From NCBI GenBank assembly GCA_937900575.1, contig CALCEI010000094.1:1-14201 (forward strand): a stretch of DNA of 14,201 nt. Direction: 5' to 3'. The notes beneath the pieces are model-generated. The model did no database searches and was not told where the DNA came from. It saw only the letters and a list, made by a program, of their open reading frames with translations. Each line of letters begins with the position of its first letter. The stretch's first letter is position 1. This stretch comes from an uncultured Clostridia bacterium (GTDB taxonomy: Bacteria > Bacillota > Clostridia > Christensenellales > UBA1242). Positions 1 to 6,691 of this stretch are shown piece after piece. The translations under genes were made by a program, and so were the position numbers.

Positions 1-120
1 GGTTCCACATTTGTGTTCAATTTTATTTATTAATTTTTGTAAATCTGTTACAACAATTTTTGAAGCCTTCTTGTCTTCAACATATGCATCTTCAACTTCT
101 TTATTAACACGAGATTTCAT
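1..120 (-). CDS. hypothetical protein, N-terminal part only
   Basis: An open frame starts with ATG at 120 and runs off the left edge of the window, giving the first 40 residues (begins MKSRVNKEVEDAYVED). The ATG follows an AAGGAG site with a 6-base gap, and a promoter lies just upstream, so the start is well supported. The visible part is charged and predicted to be helical (K/E/D-rich), with no signal peptide or membrane segment. I do not recognise the family. Its size and function cannot be judged from 40 residues. Confidence 0.6.
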   Translation of the reverse strand, partial: MKSRVNKEVEDAYVEDKKASKIVVTDLQKLINKIEHKCGT

Positions 121-151
121 GTTACTCTCCTTAAATTTTAACTTCGTTAAT

Positions 152-180
152 ATATTACATTATCAAACCGAATTTGTCAA
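152..180 (-). promoter_or_regulatory. sigma-A type promoter for the gene starting at 120
   Basis: Reading the minus strand, TTGACA (175-180) and TAATAT (152-157) are separated by 17 bases. The predicted start of transcription is about 25 bases ahead of the AAGGAG site of the gene. Confidence 0.75.
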
Positions 181-212
181 TATGCATTTTGCAAGAATAT
201 TAACAAATTGAT

Positions 213-240
213 ATAAAAAAACCAGCATTTTTGCCGACTT
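213..240 (-). terminator. rho-independent terminator of the 161-aa membrane protein gene
   Basis: On the minus strand a hairpin with stem AGTCGGCA/TGCTGGTT (several G-U pairs) and an AAAA loop is followed by a run of U. It lies just past the stop codon at 245. Confidence 0.6.
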
Positions 241-244
241 TTTA

Positions 245-730
245 TTATAAACCAAGTCCGTTGATTTCTCTGTTGTAATATTCTGCACTCTTAGCAAATT
301 TTGCTGAGTCTTCCAATTTTTTGTCAACCTTTTTGTTTTTTGCAAGGCATTTTTCAACCAAAGTTTTATTATCTTTTGCCACTTCAGTTTTTACAACGGA
401 TGCTTCAAAAACTTTGTTAAGTTCTGCTTCTTCATTTTTAATGTCAAAGTATTTCTTTCGTTGCTTAACATATTTCATTTCATCTTTGTCAGCAAGTTTA
501 AAAACAAAACCTGATGCAATTCTGTATACAACGCTTAAAATGCCATCAAACAACAGTGGCAACCACAACTTTGCAAATATCCCAACAAAAATTAATGGTA
601 GAATGCCAAGGGCTCCCAACACAGCAATAGAGAAAAGTAGAATTGCAATGCCTTCTTTAATAGCCATACTCTTTTTCAATTTATCACATTCTGCAAAAAC
701 TTGTTTAATTTGTTCGTCATGTAAATTCAT
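245..730 (-). CDS. small membrane protein with charged helical tail (161 aa)
   Basis: I do not recognise this family. The ATG at 730 is chosen because it has a GGAGG site 5 bases upstream; a longer reading from 802 would begin upstream of the promoter and is not credible. The protein has a short charged amphipathic N-terminus (residues 1-25), two hydrophobic segments (about 27-51 and 53-78) making a membrane hairpin, and a Lys/Glu-rich, probably coiled-coil tail (about 82-155). It has no signal peptide or catalytic motif. Build and size match the next gene upstream (814-1317), so the two may be distant paralogues. It has its own promoter and terminator and is therefore monocistronic. The role is unknown. 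Confidence 0.7.
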   Translation of the reverse strand: MNLHDEQIKQVFAECDKLKKSMAIKEGIAILLFSIAVLGALGILPLIFVGIFAKLWLPLLFDGILSVVYRIASGFVFKLADKDEMKYVKQRKKYFDIKNEEAELNKVFEASVVKTEVAKDNKTLVEKCLAKNKKVDKKLEDSAKFAKSAEYYNREINGLGL

Positions 731-752
731 AACATCCTCCAAAATTGGTATG

Positions 753-780
753 ATTATAGCAGATAAAACTAATTTGTCAA
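753..780 (-). promoter_or_regulatory. sigma-A type promoter for the 161-aa membrane protein
   Basis: Consensus TTGACA (775-780) and TATAAT (753-758) on the minus strand with a 16-base spacer. The predicted 5' UTR is very short, about 15-20 bases, just enough for the GGAGG site. The -35 box starts a few bases after the U-run of the upstream gene's terminator. Confidence 0.85.
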
Positions 781-785
781 TACCC

Positions 786-815
786 AAAAAAAATACAAGC
801 ATGTTTGCTTGTATT
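786..815 (-). terminator. rho-independent terminator of the 167-aa membrane protein gene
   Basis: Perfect 10-bp stem AATACAAGCA/TGCTTGTATT with a 4-base loop (792-815), followed on the minus strand by a run of U (786-793). The stem includes the last two bases of the stop codon at 814-816. Confidence 0.85.
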
Positions 816-1317
816 ATTCAATGCCAAGGTCAAATTTTGAATTGTACTCTATCATTTTTTCAATTAATTTGTCAGTTTTAGTATCATTTTGAATATGTCC
901 AACTGTAGCCCTAAACATTTTTACATTTGTTCTTTTAGAATCTTTTATATTTGTAAAAAATGCAACAACTTCTTTAAGTTCATCAAGTTCAACTTCTAAC
1001 TTATTTTTTTCTTTCTTTAAATTTTTAAGTTCCTCTATTTTTGAACCGGCAGCCATACCTCGCCATGTACCTAAAAGTTCAATGGCAATTGACAACAAGA
1101 GCAAAGCAATTGGCAAACGAAAAACCAACATTAAAATAGTAAAAAGTGCCGCAAACACGGTTCCACCAATTGCAGCAACCAAATCCAAAACCATTTTTTT
1201 TCTGCCTTTGGCCATTTCTTTTTCAAGACCATATATCTTTTTACCAAGAACTGGCATGCTTACTCTCATATCATTGATACTTTGGTCTTTATATTTTTCC
1301 AAAATCTCTTGTTCCAT
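814..1317 (-). CDS. small membrane protein with coiled-coil tail (167 aa)
   Basis: Unrecognised family. The ATG at 1317 follows an AGAAGG site and a promoter. The N-terminal 40 residues are charged and helical. Two hydrophobic segments follow (about 42-66 and 69-86), separated by a short turn around Arg67-Leu68-Pro69. A strongly heptad-like Lys/Glu/Leu stretch (about 93-120) predicts a coiled coil, and a soluble tail ends the protein. There is no signal peptide or enzyme motif. The order (charged helix, membrane hairpin, coiled coil) is the same as in the 161-aa protein downstream, although direct sequence identity is low by eye. It is monocistronic, with promoter and terminator visible. The function is unknown; a scaffold or membrane-associated role is only a guess. 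Confidence 0.7.
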   Translation of the reverse strand: MEQEILEKYKDQSINDMRVSMPVLGKKIYGLEKEMAKGRKKMVLDLVAAIGGTVFAALFTILMLVFRLPIALLLLSIAIELLGTWRGMAAGSKIEELKNLKKEKNKLEVELDELKEVVAFFTNIKDSKRTNVKMFRATVGHIQNDTKTDKLIEKMIEYNSKFDLGIE

Positions 1318-1337
1318 GTATTTTTACCTTCTATTAA

Positions 1338-1366
1338 ATAGTATATCAAAAATGTCTATTTGTCAA
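1338..1366 (-). promoter_or_regulatory. sigma-A type promoter for the 167-aa membrane protein
   Basis: TTGACA (1361-1366) and TACTAT (1338-1343) on the minus strand, 17-base spacer, about 20 bases upstream of the start codon. Confidence 0.8.
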
Positions 1367-1370
1367 TAGT

Positions 1371-1401
1371 AAAAACAAAAAACACAGGTTATACCTGTGT
1401 T
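1371..1401 (-). terminator. rho-independent terminator of the infC-rpmI-rplT operon
   Basis: Perfect 9-bp stem AACACAGGT/ACCTGTGTT with a 3-base loop (1381-1401), followed on the minus strand by a U-rich run. It lies 6 bases past the rplT stop codon. Confidence 0.9.
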
Positions 1402-1407
1402 GTTTTA

Positions 1408-1755
1408 CTATGCTTTCTTTGCTGTTTCAACAAGTTTTGCAAATGCCACCTTGTCTGTTACTGCCAAGTCTGCAAGCACTTTACGGTTCAATTCAACATT
1501 GGCTTTCTTAAGACCACCAACAAATGCACTGTAGCTTATGTTGTTTTCACGACATGCTGCATTGATACGTACAATCCAAAGTGAACGCATATCACGTTTT
1601 TTAAGTTTTCTGCCTGTGTAAGCATATTGACCAGATTTCATAACTGCTTCACGAGCTGTTCTATATAATTTTGATTTTGCGCCTACGTAACCCTTTGCTT
1701 CTTTCAAAATTGCACGGCGTTTTTTAACTGCATTAACTGCACGTTTAATTCTCAT
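1408..1755 (-). CDS. rplT: 50S ribosomal protein L20
   Basis: L20 binds 23S rRNA early in assembly of the large subunit; in Bacillota it also represses its own operon by binding the infC leader. The 115-residue product has the usual L20 layout: an extended basic N-terminus ([20 protein letters not shown]) with the conserved KGY(V/F)G..S.LYR.A region after it, then the globular RNA-binding half containing RRDMR-like ([16 protein letters not shown]) and [11 protein letters not shown] segments. Length is close to the family norm of about 117-119. An AGGAGG site 6 bases from the ATG overlaps the stop codon of rpmI, which suggests translational coupling. It is the last gene of the operon. Confidence 0.97.
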   Translation of the reverse strand: MRIKRAVNAVKKRRAILKEAKGYVGAKSKLYRTAREAVMKSGQYAYTGRKLKKRDMRSLWIVRINAACRENNISYSAFVGGLKKANVELNRKVLADLAVTDKVAFAKLVETAKKA

Positions 1756-1765
1756 CTTCAGCCTC

Positions 1766-1954
1766 CTACATCACTGCCTTAATGTTCTTAGCATATTGCT
1801 TTGAAACATATCCGGTTGTTCTTAATGTTCTTTTTCTCTTTCTTGATTTCTTAGTCAAATTATGGCTCTTTCCATCATGCATCATTTTAAGTTTGCCTGT
1901 ACCAGTCACAGAGAAACGTGCTGCTATGGCTTTTCTTGTTTTCATTTTTGGCAT
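1766..1954 (-). CDS. rpmI: 50S ribosomal protein L35
   Basis: A small, very basic 62-residue protein beginning [20 protein letters not shown], the diagnostic L35 start, followed by K.....SH.LTKKS.KRKR.LR, also typical. The usual length is 64-65. It sits between infC and rplT in the conserved order. The start has an AAGGAG site 9 bases upstream. Its stop codon overlaps the L20 ribosome site. It is a structural component of the large ribosomal subunit. Confidence 0.97.
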   Translation of the reverse strand: MPKMKTRKAIAARFSVTGTGKLKMMHDGKSHNLTKKSRKRKRTLRTTGYVSKQYAKNIKAVM

Positions 1955-2012
1955 AAAATTTTTCTCCTTTTCCTATATGAAATAATTTTGTAAAACTGAG
2001 TTCTTGCAGTGC

Positions 2013-2525
2013 TTATTTTTTAGCAATAGGCACCAAAAACATAAAGATATTCCTTCCTGCAACTTCAGGTTGTTTGTCAACTTGACCAACACTTGAACAA
2101 AGTTCAGCAAATTTAAGCATTACGTCAACACCAACTTGTGGACGTGCTTGTAACCTACCAAACATTCTAATATTAACCTTAACTTTACTGCCATCTTCCA
2201 AAAATTTGCAAACTTGTTTTGCTTTAATTTGTAAGTCATGGTCATCAATGGTCATAGAAAGTGAAACTTCTTTAAGTTTGGCAACCTTTTGAGCTTTTTT
2301 CTGGTCCTTAAGTTTTTTAAGTTCATCAAACTTAAATTTGCCATAATCCATAACCTTGCAAACAGGTGGTTTTGCTTCTGGTGCAATAAGTACCAAATCC
2401 AAATCGTATCCATTTGCAACTTCTTGCGCTTGCTTACTGCTCATAATTCCAAGTTGTTCGGCATTTGGGCCAATAACACGCACTTCAGGTAAATTGATTT
2501 GTTCGTTTTTAAGTGATTCTTTCAA
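2013..2525 (-). CDS. infC: translation initiation factor IF-3
   Basis: IF-3 binds the 30S subunit, keeps it apart from 50S, and rejects incorrect start codons. The N-terminal domain (NEQI...EVRVIGPNAEQLG, then PPVCKVMDYGKFKFDELKK), the lysine-rich linker, and the C-terminal domain with KEVSLSMTIDDHDLQIKAKQ and R..GR all match the family. I chose the TTG at 2525 (170 aa, the usual length). It follows a perfect AGGAGG by 4 bases, and a non-AUG start is a known hallmark of infC in other bacteria. An in-frame ATG at 2558 has a weaker GAGGTGG site that may be tied up in leader pairing; it would add 11 atypical residues. First gene of infC-rpmI-rplT. Confidence 0.95.
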   Translation of the reverse strand: MKESLKNEQINLPEVRVIGPNAEQLGIMSSKQAQEVANGYDLDLVLIAPEAKPPVCKVMDYGKFKFDELKKLKDQKKAQKVAKLKEVSLSMTIDDHDLQIKAKQVCKFLEDGSKVKVNIRMFGRLQARPQVGVDVMLKFAELCSSVGQVDKQPEVAGRNIFMFLVPIAKK

Positions 2526-2558
2526 ATTTCCTCCTAAAATAAAAAATGAATTCTTCAT

Positions 2559-2667
2559 GTAAAAGAACCCACCTCAATAAAATTACGGCTTAACGCCTTG
2601 TATTGTAATTTTAAAACCATTGTCGCGCAATTGCTTCAAGGTGAGAAGTGGAACTCCTACTTTTACG
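2559..2667 (-). promoter_or_regulatory. infC leader, probable L20-type ribosomal protein leader
   Basis: About 108 bases separate the predicted transcription start from the first infC start codon. The RNA begins with GGAGTTCCACTTCTCACC, which resembles what I recall of Bacillota infC leaders, and carries a hairpin of 8 bp (AAAATTAC 2605-2612 with GTAATTTT 2579-2586, minus-strand reading) topped by GGC/GCC. CTCACC can pair with GGTGGG just ahead of the ATG at 2558. In Bacillus, L20 binds such a leader to repress the operon. The family assignment is by resemblance and context; a covariance-model hit would settle it. Confidence 0.65.
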
Positions 2668-2673
2668 TTGATT

Positions 2674-2702
2674 ATATTACCATATAATAAATTGCTTGTC
2701 AA
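2674..2702 (-). promoter_or_regulatory. sigma-A type promoter of the infC operon
   Basis: TTGACA (2697-2702) and TAATAT (2674-2679) on the minus strand with a 17-base spacer. The -35 box begins about 8 bases after the U-run of the thrS terminator. Confidence 0.85.
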
Positions 2703-2710
2703 TGATTTTT

Positions 2711-2736
2711 AAACAAAAAAACTGCCAAACGGCAGT
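2711..2736 (-). terminator. rho-independent terminator of thrS
   Basis: Stem ACTGCC/GGCAGT with a 4-base loop (2721-2736), followed on the minus strand by a run of seven U and more U-rich sequence (2711-2720). It lies 11 bases past the stop codon. Confidence 0.9.
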
Positions 2737-2747
2737 ATTTTCTGTTT

Positions 2748-4508
2748 TTAGTTTTTGTTTTCAACTGCAGATTTGATTTCTGCTTCAAATTCAGCATAAG
2801 ATTTTGTTACAGTGTCTTTTCCACCTCTATAGCGAACAGAAACTGTGCCATCGGCCATCTCTTTATCACCAATCACAAGCACGTAAGGTGTTTTTTCCAT
2901 AACAGCTGAACGAATTTTCTTGCCAACACTTTCGTTGGAATAATCTGTTTTTACCCTGAAACCTGCCAAGGCAAGTTTTTTCCTTACGTCTTCTGCATAT
3001 TTTTCGTTTGATTCATTAACTGTAAGGATTTTTGCTTGAACAGGACTTAACCATGCTGGCAATATGCCTTTTGTCTCTTCCAACACAAAGGCAACTGTCC
3101 TATCAAGTGAACCAAACACAGCGCGATGAATAACAACAGGACGAACTTTGTTGTTATTTTCGTCAACATATTCAAGTTCGAATTTTTCTGGCAATTGATA
3201 ATCCAATTGTACGGTTGAAAGTGTAATATCATGGCCAATTGCAGATTTAACTTGAACGTCAATTTTTGGACCATAGAAAGCAGCTTCACCTTCTGCTTCA
3301 TAATACCTTGCACCACTGTTTTTCAAAATTTCACGAAGTGCTTTTTCACTCTTTTCCCACAAATCGTCATTGCCAAAATATTTATCTGTATTTTTAGGGT
3401 CACGAAGTGATAAACGGAAACTATAATCTTTAAAACCAAAGTCCTTGTAAACATCTAAAATTAAGTCAATAACACCTTTAACTTCACTTTCAATTTGGTC
3501 TGGGCGACAAAAGATGTGACTATCATTTTGAGTGAAAGCACGCACACGTTCCAAACCAACCAAAGTTCCACTTGCTTCAAACCTAAAATCGTTTGCAATT
3601 TCTGCAATTCTTATTGGCAAATCCCTATAAGAATGTTGGAAATTTTTGAACATAACCATGTGATGTGGGCAGTTCATTGGACGAAGAACAAAACTTTCTT
3701 CTTCCACTTCCATTGCTGGGAACATGCTGTCTTTATAATGAGCCCAGTGACCAGAAGTTTTGTATAAGTTTACGTTGCCCAAACTTGGTGTCATAACATG
3801 AAGATATCCCAAAGCAATTTCTTTGTTCATAATGTAATCGCTTAATTGTCTGCGCAAAGTAAAACCATTTGGAAGCCACATAGGAAGACCTTTACCAACA
3901 AGGTCATTAAACATAAAAATTCCAAGGTCTTTGCCAAGTTTTCTGTGGTCACGTTCTTTTGCTTCTTGTTCCAAACGTAAACATTCTTTTAAATCATCTT
4001 TGTTTAAGAAACCATAAACGTAAACACGTGTTAACATTTTGTTCTTTTCACTGCCACGCCAATAAGCGCCACTAACTCTGTTTATTTTAAAACTAAATCC
4101 ACGCAAAAATTTGCTGTTTTCAACGTGTGGTCCACGGCATAAATCGTAAAAATCTGTGCCTGTGTGGTAAACAGAAATAACTGCATCATCTGGCAAGTCA
4201 TTTATCAGTTCCATCTTGTATGGCTCATCTTTAAACATTTTAAGAGCATCTGCTCTTGATACTTCACTGCGCACAAAATCTTCGTTACGTGCAACAACTT
4301 CACGCATTTTGTCTTCTATGCGTGCAAAATCTTCTTCATTAATTTTTAAATTGTCAAAATCATAGTAAAAACCATTGTCAATTGCAGGTCCAATGGCAAC
4401 TTTAACATCTGGGTAAAGTTCTTTTATTGACTTTGCCAAAATGTGGCTCATGCTGTGACGATACATTTGTTGTTTGTTGTTAAATTCTTCCAATTCTTCT
4501 TTTTCCAT
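2748..4508 (-). CDS. thrS: threonyl-tRNA synthetase lacking the TGS domain
   Basis: Charges tRNA-Thr with threonine and hydrolyses mischarged Ser-tRNA. The 586 residues start directly with the editing domain: its HxxxH pair (His18, His22) and CRGPH (Cys124, His128) are intact. The class II catalytic core follows, with the zinc ligands Cys280 (MNCPHH), His331 (NDSHIF) and His461 (VIHRAVFGSLDR), motif 2 around Arg309-Glu311, and motif 3 at 461-470. The anticodon-binding domain fills about 485-586. Most bacterial ThrRS are about 635-645 residues and begin with a TGS domain, which is absent here. An upstream extension is impossible because the T-box terminator ends 12 bases before the AAGGAGG-preceded ATG. 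Expression is under T-box control. Confidence 0.97.
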   Translation of the reverse strand: MEKEELEEFNNKQQMYRHSMSHILAKSIKELYPDVKVAIGPAIDNGFYYDFDNLKINEEDFARIEDKMREVVARNEDFVRSEVSRADALKMFKDEPYKMELINDLPDDAVISVYHTGTDFYDLCRGPHVENSKFLRGFSFKINRVSGAYWRGSEKNKMLTRVYVYGFLNKDDLKECLRLEQEAKERDHRKLGKDLGIFMFNDLVGKGLPMWLPNGFTLRRQLSDYIMNKEIALGYLHVMTPSLGNVNLYKTSGHWAHYKDSMFPAMEVEEESFVLRPMNCPHHMVMFKNFQHSYRDLPIRIAEIANDFRFEASGTLVGLERVRAFTQNDSHIFCRPDQIESEVKGVIDLILDVYKDFGFKDYSFRLSLRDPKNTDKYFGNDDLWEKSEKALREILKNSGARYYEAEGEAAFYGPKIDVQVKSAIGHDITLSTVQLDYQLPEKFELEYVDENNNKVRPVVIHRAVFGSLDRTVAFVLEETKGILPAWLSPVQAKILTVNESNEKYAEDVRKKLALAGFRVKTDYSNESVGKKIRSAVMEKTPYVLVIGDKEMADGTVSVRYRGGKDTVTKSYAEFEAEIKSAVENKN

Positions 4509-4520
4509 AAATCCTCCTTA

Positions 4521-4733
4521 AAAGAAAAAATCCTTGCAAAATTATGCAAGGGACGAATTTTTAATCCGCGGTTCCACCCTAATTGGTTAAATACCCACTT
4601 TGTTTGCAAGAAACACTTGCGTCAGCCTAATTGGTGGTTTCAACGTGTGGTGTGTTGCATCAATTCCAGCCAGCAGATGCTCTCTCTTAACCTTGGCCAC
4701 AAATCTACTTATCCAAAAACTGCTTATTCAATT
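4521..4733 (-). promoter_or_regulatory. threonyl T-box leader of thrS
   Basis: A tRNA-sensing leader that prevents termination when tRNA-Thr is uncharged. Read on the minus strand, it shows the T-box core AGGGTGGAACCGCGG (4580-4566), a stem III hairpin GCAAG/CTTGC (4606-4620), and a stem I region with a GCTGGAA motif inside a GCATC/GATGC stem. The specifier reads GAA-ACC-A, so the codon ACC (4638-4636) stands for threonine, matching the gene. The terminator hairpin CCTTGCA/TGCAAGG (4532-4551) with a long U-run (4521-4530) shares its 5' arm with the TCCCT that would pair with the AGGG of the antiterminator, so the two folds exclude each other. Confidence 0.95.
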
Positions 4734-4739
4734 ATGTTT

Positions 4740-4767
4740 ATTATAACACAATAAAACAATTTTGCAA
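4740..4767 (-). promoter_or_regulatory. promoter of the T-box/thrS transcript
   Basis: Consensus TATAAT (4740-4745) on the minus strand, 16 bases after TTGCAA (4762-4767), a 4 of 6 match to the -35 box. It lies in the 35-base gap behind the ytxC stop codon. Confidence 0.65.
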
Positions 4768-4775
4768 ACATATTT

Positions 4776-5528
4776 CTAAACTTTTGTGTAAATTTTTAAT
4801 CTGCTTGTAAAAATATTGCTTAAAAAGTTGACTGCTTCGTCATCACGGTTGGTATCCAAATAAACGTCAATATAGTTCGGGCAATAATTAAGTACGTTTG
4901 AAATTAAATCCAAGGGCGAAGTGCAATCTGCAATCTTTTTTATTTTTGCGTTTTTGTTTTTCATGTTATAAATGCTACACTTTTCGCCGTTCATAATAAC
5001 TTTTACTTTGTAAACTACGTTATCCATGGTGTTAATCAAAAACCTAATTACGTCAACAAAAGTGCCAGAATTGAACATGGCAATATTATCTGAACTCAAC
5101 TCTGCCAAATTATCCCAATGTTGCTTTAGTGGTTTAAGCCTAAATTCAAAAAAACTATCCAAAAAGAAAGTTTGGTTAAACACCATAATCTTTTTTAATG
5201 CCGTTTCATCTGTTGACCTATCAAACACGGATAAAACTTTGATGTAGGCATTAAAAGTTAGCGTATCACCTGCTGGATTTTTTATTTTATCCTTTAAATA
5301 TTCAACTTTATAAACCGTTTCAATATAATCAATGATAACATTTGCCAAAACAACTTCACACTGCGCATAGAACTCTTCTTCACAAGCAAACAAAAGATAC
5401 GCAAAATTGTTATCCAAATAAGTTGTTACAATGGTTTTGCAAAAATCAATTTTACTTTTAACTTTTTCACTAATAAAATCTATAATGTGCTTATTTTTAA
5501 GTTGAGAAGCAAATGCTATCTCTCTCAT
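4776..5528 (-). CDS. ytxC: YtxC-family protein (annotated in relatives as a putative sporulation protein)
   Basis: A 250-residue soluble protein. The middle carries SFFEFRLKPLKQHWDNLAEL (125-144), which matches the F.NFRLK.Y...L pattern of the YtxC family. It is followed by FVDVIRFLI, a V(K/H)VIMN strand at 176-180 and a tyrosine at 187, and the end has PLDLISNVLNYCPNYIDVYL then FLSNIF.SRLKIY, again like the family's C-terminal block. Bacillus subtilis carries ytxC next to thrS, the same position as here. This family is named for sporulation but its biochemical role is unknown to me, and the window does not tell whether this organism makes spores. The start has an AGGGG site 5 bases upstream. 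No clear terminator is seen; thrS has its own promoter. Confidence 0.75.
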   Translation of the reverse strand: MREIAFASQLKNKHIIDFISEKVKSKIDFCKTIVTTYLDNNFAYLLFACEEEFYAQCEVVLANVIIDYIETVYKVEYLKDKIKNPAGDTLTFNAYIKVLSVFDRSTDETALKKIMVFNQTFFLDSFFEFRLKPLKQHWDNLAELSSDNIAMFNSGTFVDVIRFLINTMDNVVYKVKVIMNGEKCSIYNMKNKNAKIKKIADCTSPLDLISNVLNYCPNYIDVYLDTNRDDEAVNFLSNIFTSRLKIYTKV

Positions 5529-5800
5529 ATTAACCCCTATAAAATAATCTCTAATCTATCTTATGCAAAAAAATTTCTTTTACTCTTAAAATTTTTGGCA
5601 TAATTTAGCAAAAAATCTGCAACAAAAAGTCCCACAAAATCATAAAATGTTTTAAGGTGCAATATGTTTAGATTTTATTATAGAATTGGCAACTTAAATT
5701 GTGTAAGGATTTCAAATTTGGCAATCCCTCTTGTTGCTGAAACCTTCTGTACACCCAACATAAACGGTTTAAATTCTTGTTTGTTTGGTCAATAAAAAAA
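5529..5800. other. gene-poor gap with a hairpin-forming, GC-richer island
   Basis: About 270 bases without a convincing gene. On the minus strand a TATAAT (5677-5682) with a poor -35 (TACACA, 5700-5705, 17-base spacer) may start the ytxC transcript, leaving a UTR of about 140 bases. Upstream of it, 5700-5754 can fold: GTGTA/TACAC, then AGGTTTC/GAAA-T-CCT, then GCAA/TTGC. Both strands are open: a minus frame of 27 codons (5761-5678, no ribosome site; K-rich) and a plus frame of 43 codons (5664-5795, AAGGTG 4 bases before ATG, stop directly at the terminator; no lysine at all). I cannot decide between a small protein, an RNA element, or a remnant. Confidence 0.35.
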
Positions 5801-5824
5801 TTAGCCACGTTTGGCTAATTTTTT
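5794..5824. terminator. bidirectional terminator between the methyltransferase gene and the gap
   Basis: Stem TTAGCCA/TGGCTAA with a CGTT loop (5801-5818), extended by flanking A/T runs to AAAAAA and TTTTTT on either side, so it can act in both directions. The methyltransferase stop codon (5815-5817, minus) lies inside the stem. Confidence 0.88.
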
Positions 5825-6414
5825 GTTGATTTTAAAATGTAATAACCCTTGTTTCTATCCAAAATTTCGCAATTTCCAAACAAAGTTTGCAAATGCTTTT
5901 TTAAACTTTCCATGCCATGGTCTTTTCTTATTACAAGCAACAATTTACCATTTGTTTTAAGGTGTTTGAAGGCATCTTCCATAAGATTAAACAACAATGC
6001 TTTGCCTGTTTTTATTGGTGGATTTGTAACAACAAAATCAAAACTGTTTTTTACATTTTCAAAACCATTGCTTTTATATGCAATTGCATTGTGTTGAACA
6101 TTGTTTTTTATTAAATTTTCCTTGCTTAAACTTACGGCTGTGTCCACAACATCAATCATTTCCATATTAACGTTGAACTTTTTTATTAATGCAATAGAAA
6201 TTACACCCAAGCCACAACCAACATCAAGTCCATCACCAGAAAGTTCACACTTTTTGCCAATCGCATCAAGCAAGGCACGTGTTCCATCATCAATTTTGTT
6301 TTTAGAAAACATATTGTTGCAACTTTTTAGTGTTAAATTAAAATTAAAAATGGAATCATTAAATTCAAAAAAGTCTGAATCCATGTGTTCCGTTTCAATA
6401 AAATAGTGTTGCAT
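5815..6414 (-). CDS. RsmC/YbxB-like class I methyltransferase
   Basis: A 199-residue S-adenosylmethionine-dependent methyltransferase of the RsmC-like single-domain type (Bacillus YbxB group), expected to methylate the N2 of a guanine in rRNA. Motif I is LDVGCGLGVISIAL (63-76), the acidic loop is MIDVVDTAVSLS (86-97), and the catalytic motif is NPPIKTG (131-137), the NPP signature of base-exocyclic N-methyltransferases. The protein ends in GYYILKSTK, also typical. The N-terminal HYF-like start and the SGVFSK-like segment (NNMFSKNKIDDGTRALLDAI) fit YbxB. The target base cannot be read from sequence. The start lies 3 bases after the stop of the upstream 84-aa gene, so the two form an operon. 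Confidence 0.85.
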   Translation of the reverse strand: MQHYFIETEHMDSDFFEFNDSIFNFNLTLKSCNNMFSKNKIDDGTRALLDAIGKKCELSGDGLDVGCGLGVISIALIKKFNVNMEMIDVVDTAVSLSKENLIKNNVQHNAIAYKSNGFENVKNSFDFVVTNPPIKTGKALLFNLMEDAFKHLKTNGKLLLVIRKDHGMESLKKHLQTLFGNCEILDRNKGYYILKSTKN

Positions 6415-6417
6415 ATT

Positions 6418-6672
6418 CTAACCTTTATAGAATGTTGAATCAATTGGCAATGCAATAACAATCATTCCAAGCAAAACAAGGCAAATGCCAACAACAAACA
6501 ATGTTAAATAAATTCTATCGTTTTTGTTGCACTCTTCTGTCTTTCTAATTGCCATGGTAATACGTTTTGCAAGTATACACATTGCAACACCCAACATGCA
6601 AACAACTGCACCAATAATAACGTTGTATCTTAATAACCATTCAAATGAAGTTAATTCCAAAATTTTATTCAT
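6418..6672 (-). CDS. two-helix membrane protein (84 aa)
   Basis: I do not recognise the family. ATG 6672 is chosen because an AGGAG site lies 8 bases upstream; an in-frame ATG at 6720 would overlap the -35 box and is rejected. Two hydrophobic helices (about 15-36 and 54-76) are separated by a short charged loop rich in Lys/Arg/Glu (36-53), which would face the cytoplasm by the positive-inside rule. It is the first gene of a two-gene unit with the RsmC-like methyltransferase, 3 bases apart, but nothing links it to RNA modification. Confidence 0.65.
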   Translation of the reverse strand: MNKILELTSFEWLLRYNVIIGAVVCMLGVAMCILAKRITMAIRKTEECNKNDRIYLTLFVVGICLVLLGMIVIALPIDSTFYKG

Positions 6673-6691
6673 AATATCTACTCCTAACAAA

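Noticed and set aside
321..881. 186-codon open frame on the plus strand
   Set aside because: It is antisense to two membrane protein genes that have promoters, ribosome sites and terminators. The plus frame has none of these.
5787..5792. TTGACC after the 5.8-kb terminator as the start of a minus-strand promoter
   Set aside because: The -35 is good, but no acceptable -10 occurs 15-19 bases downstream (AACCGT at 17).
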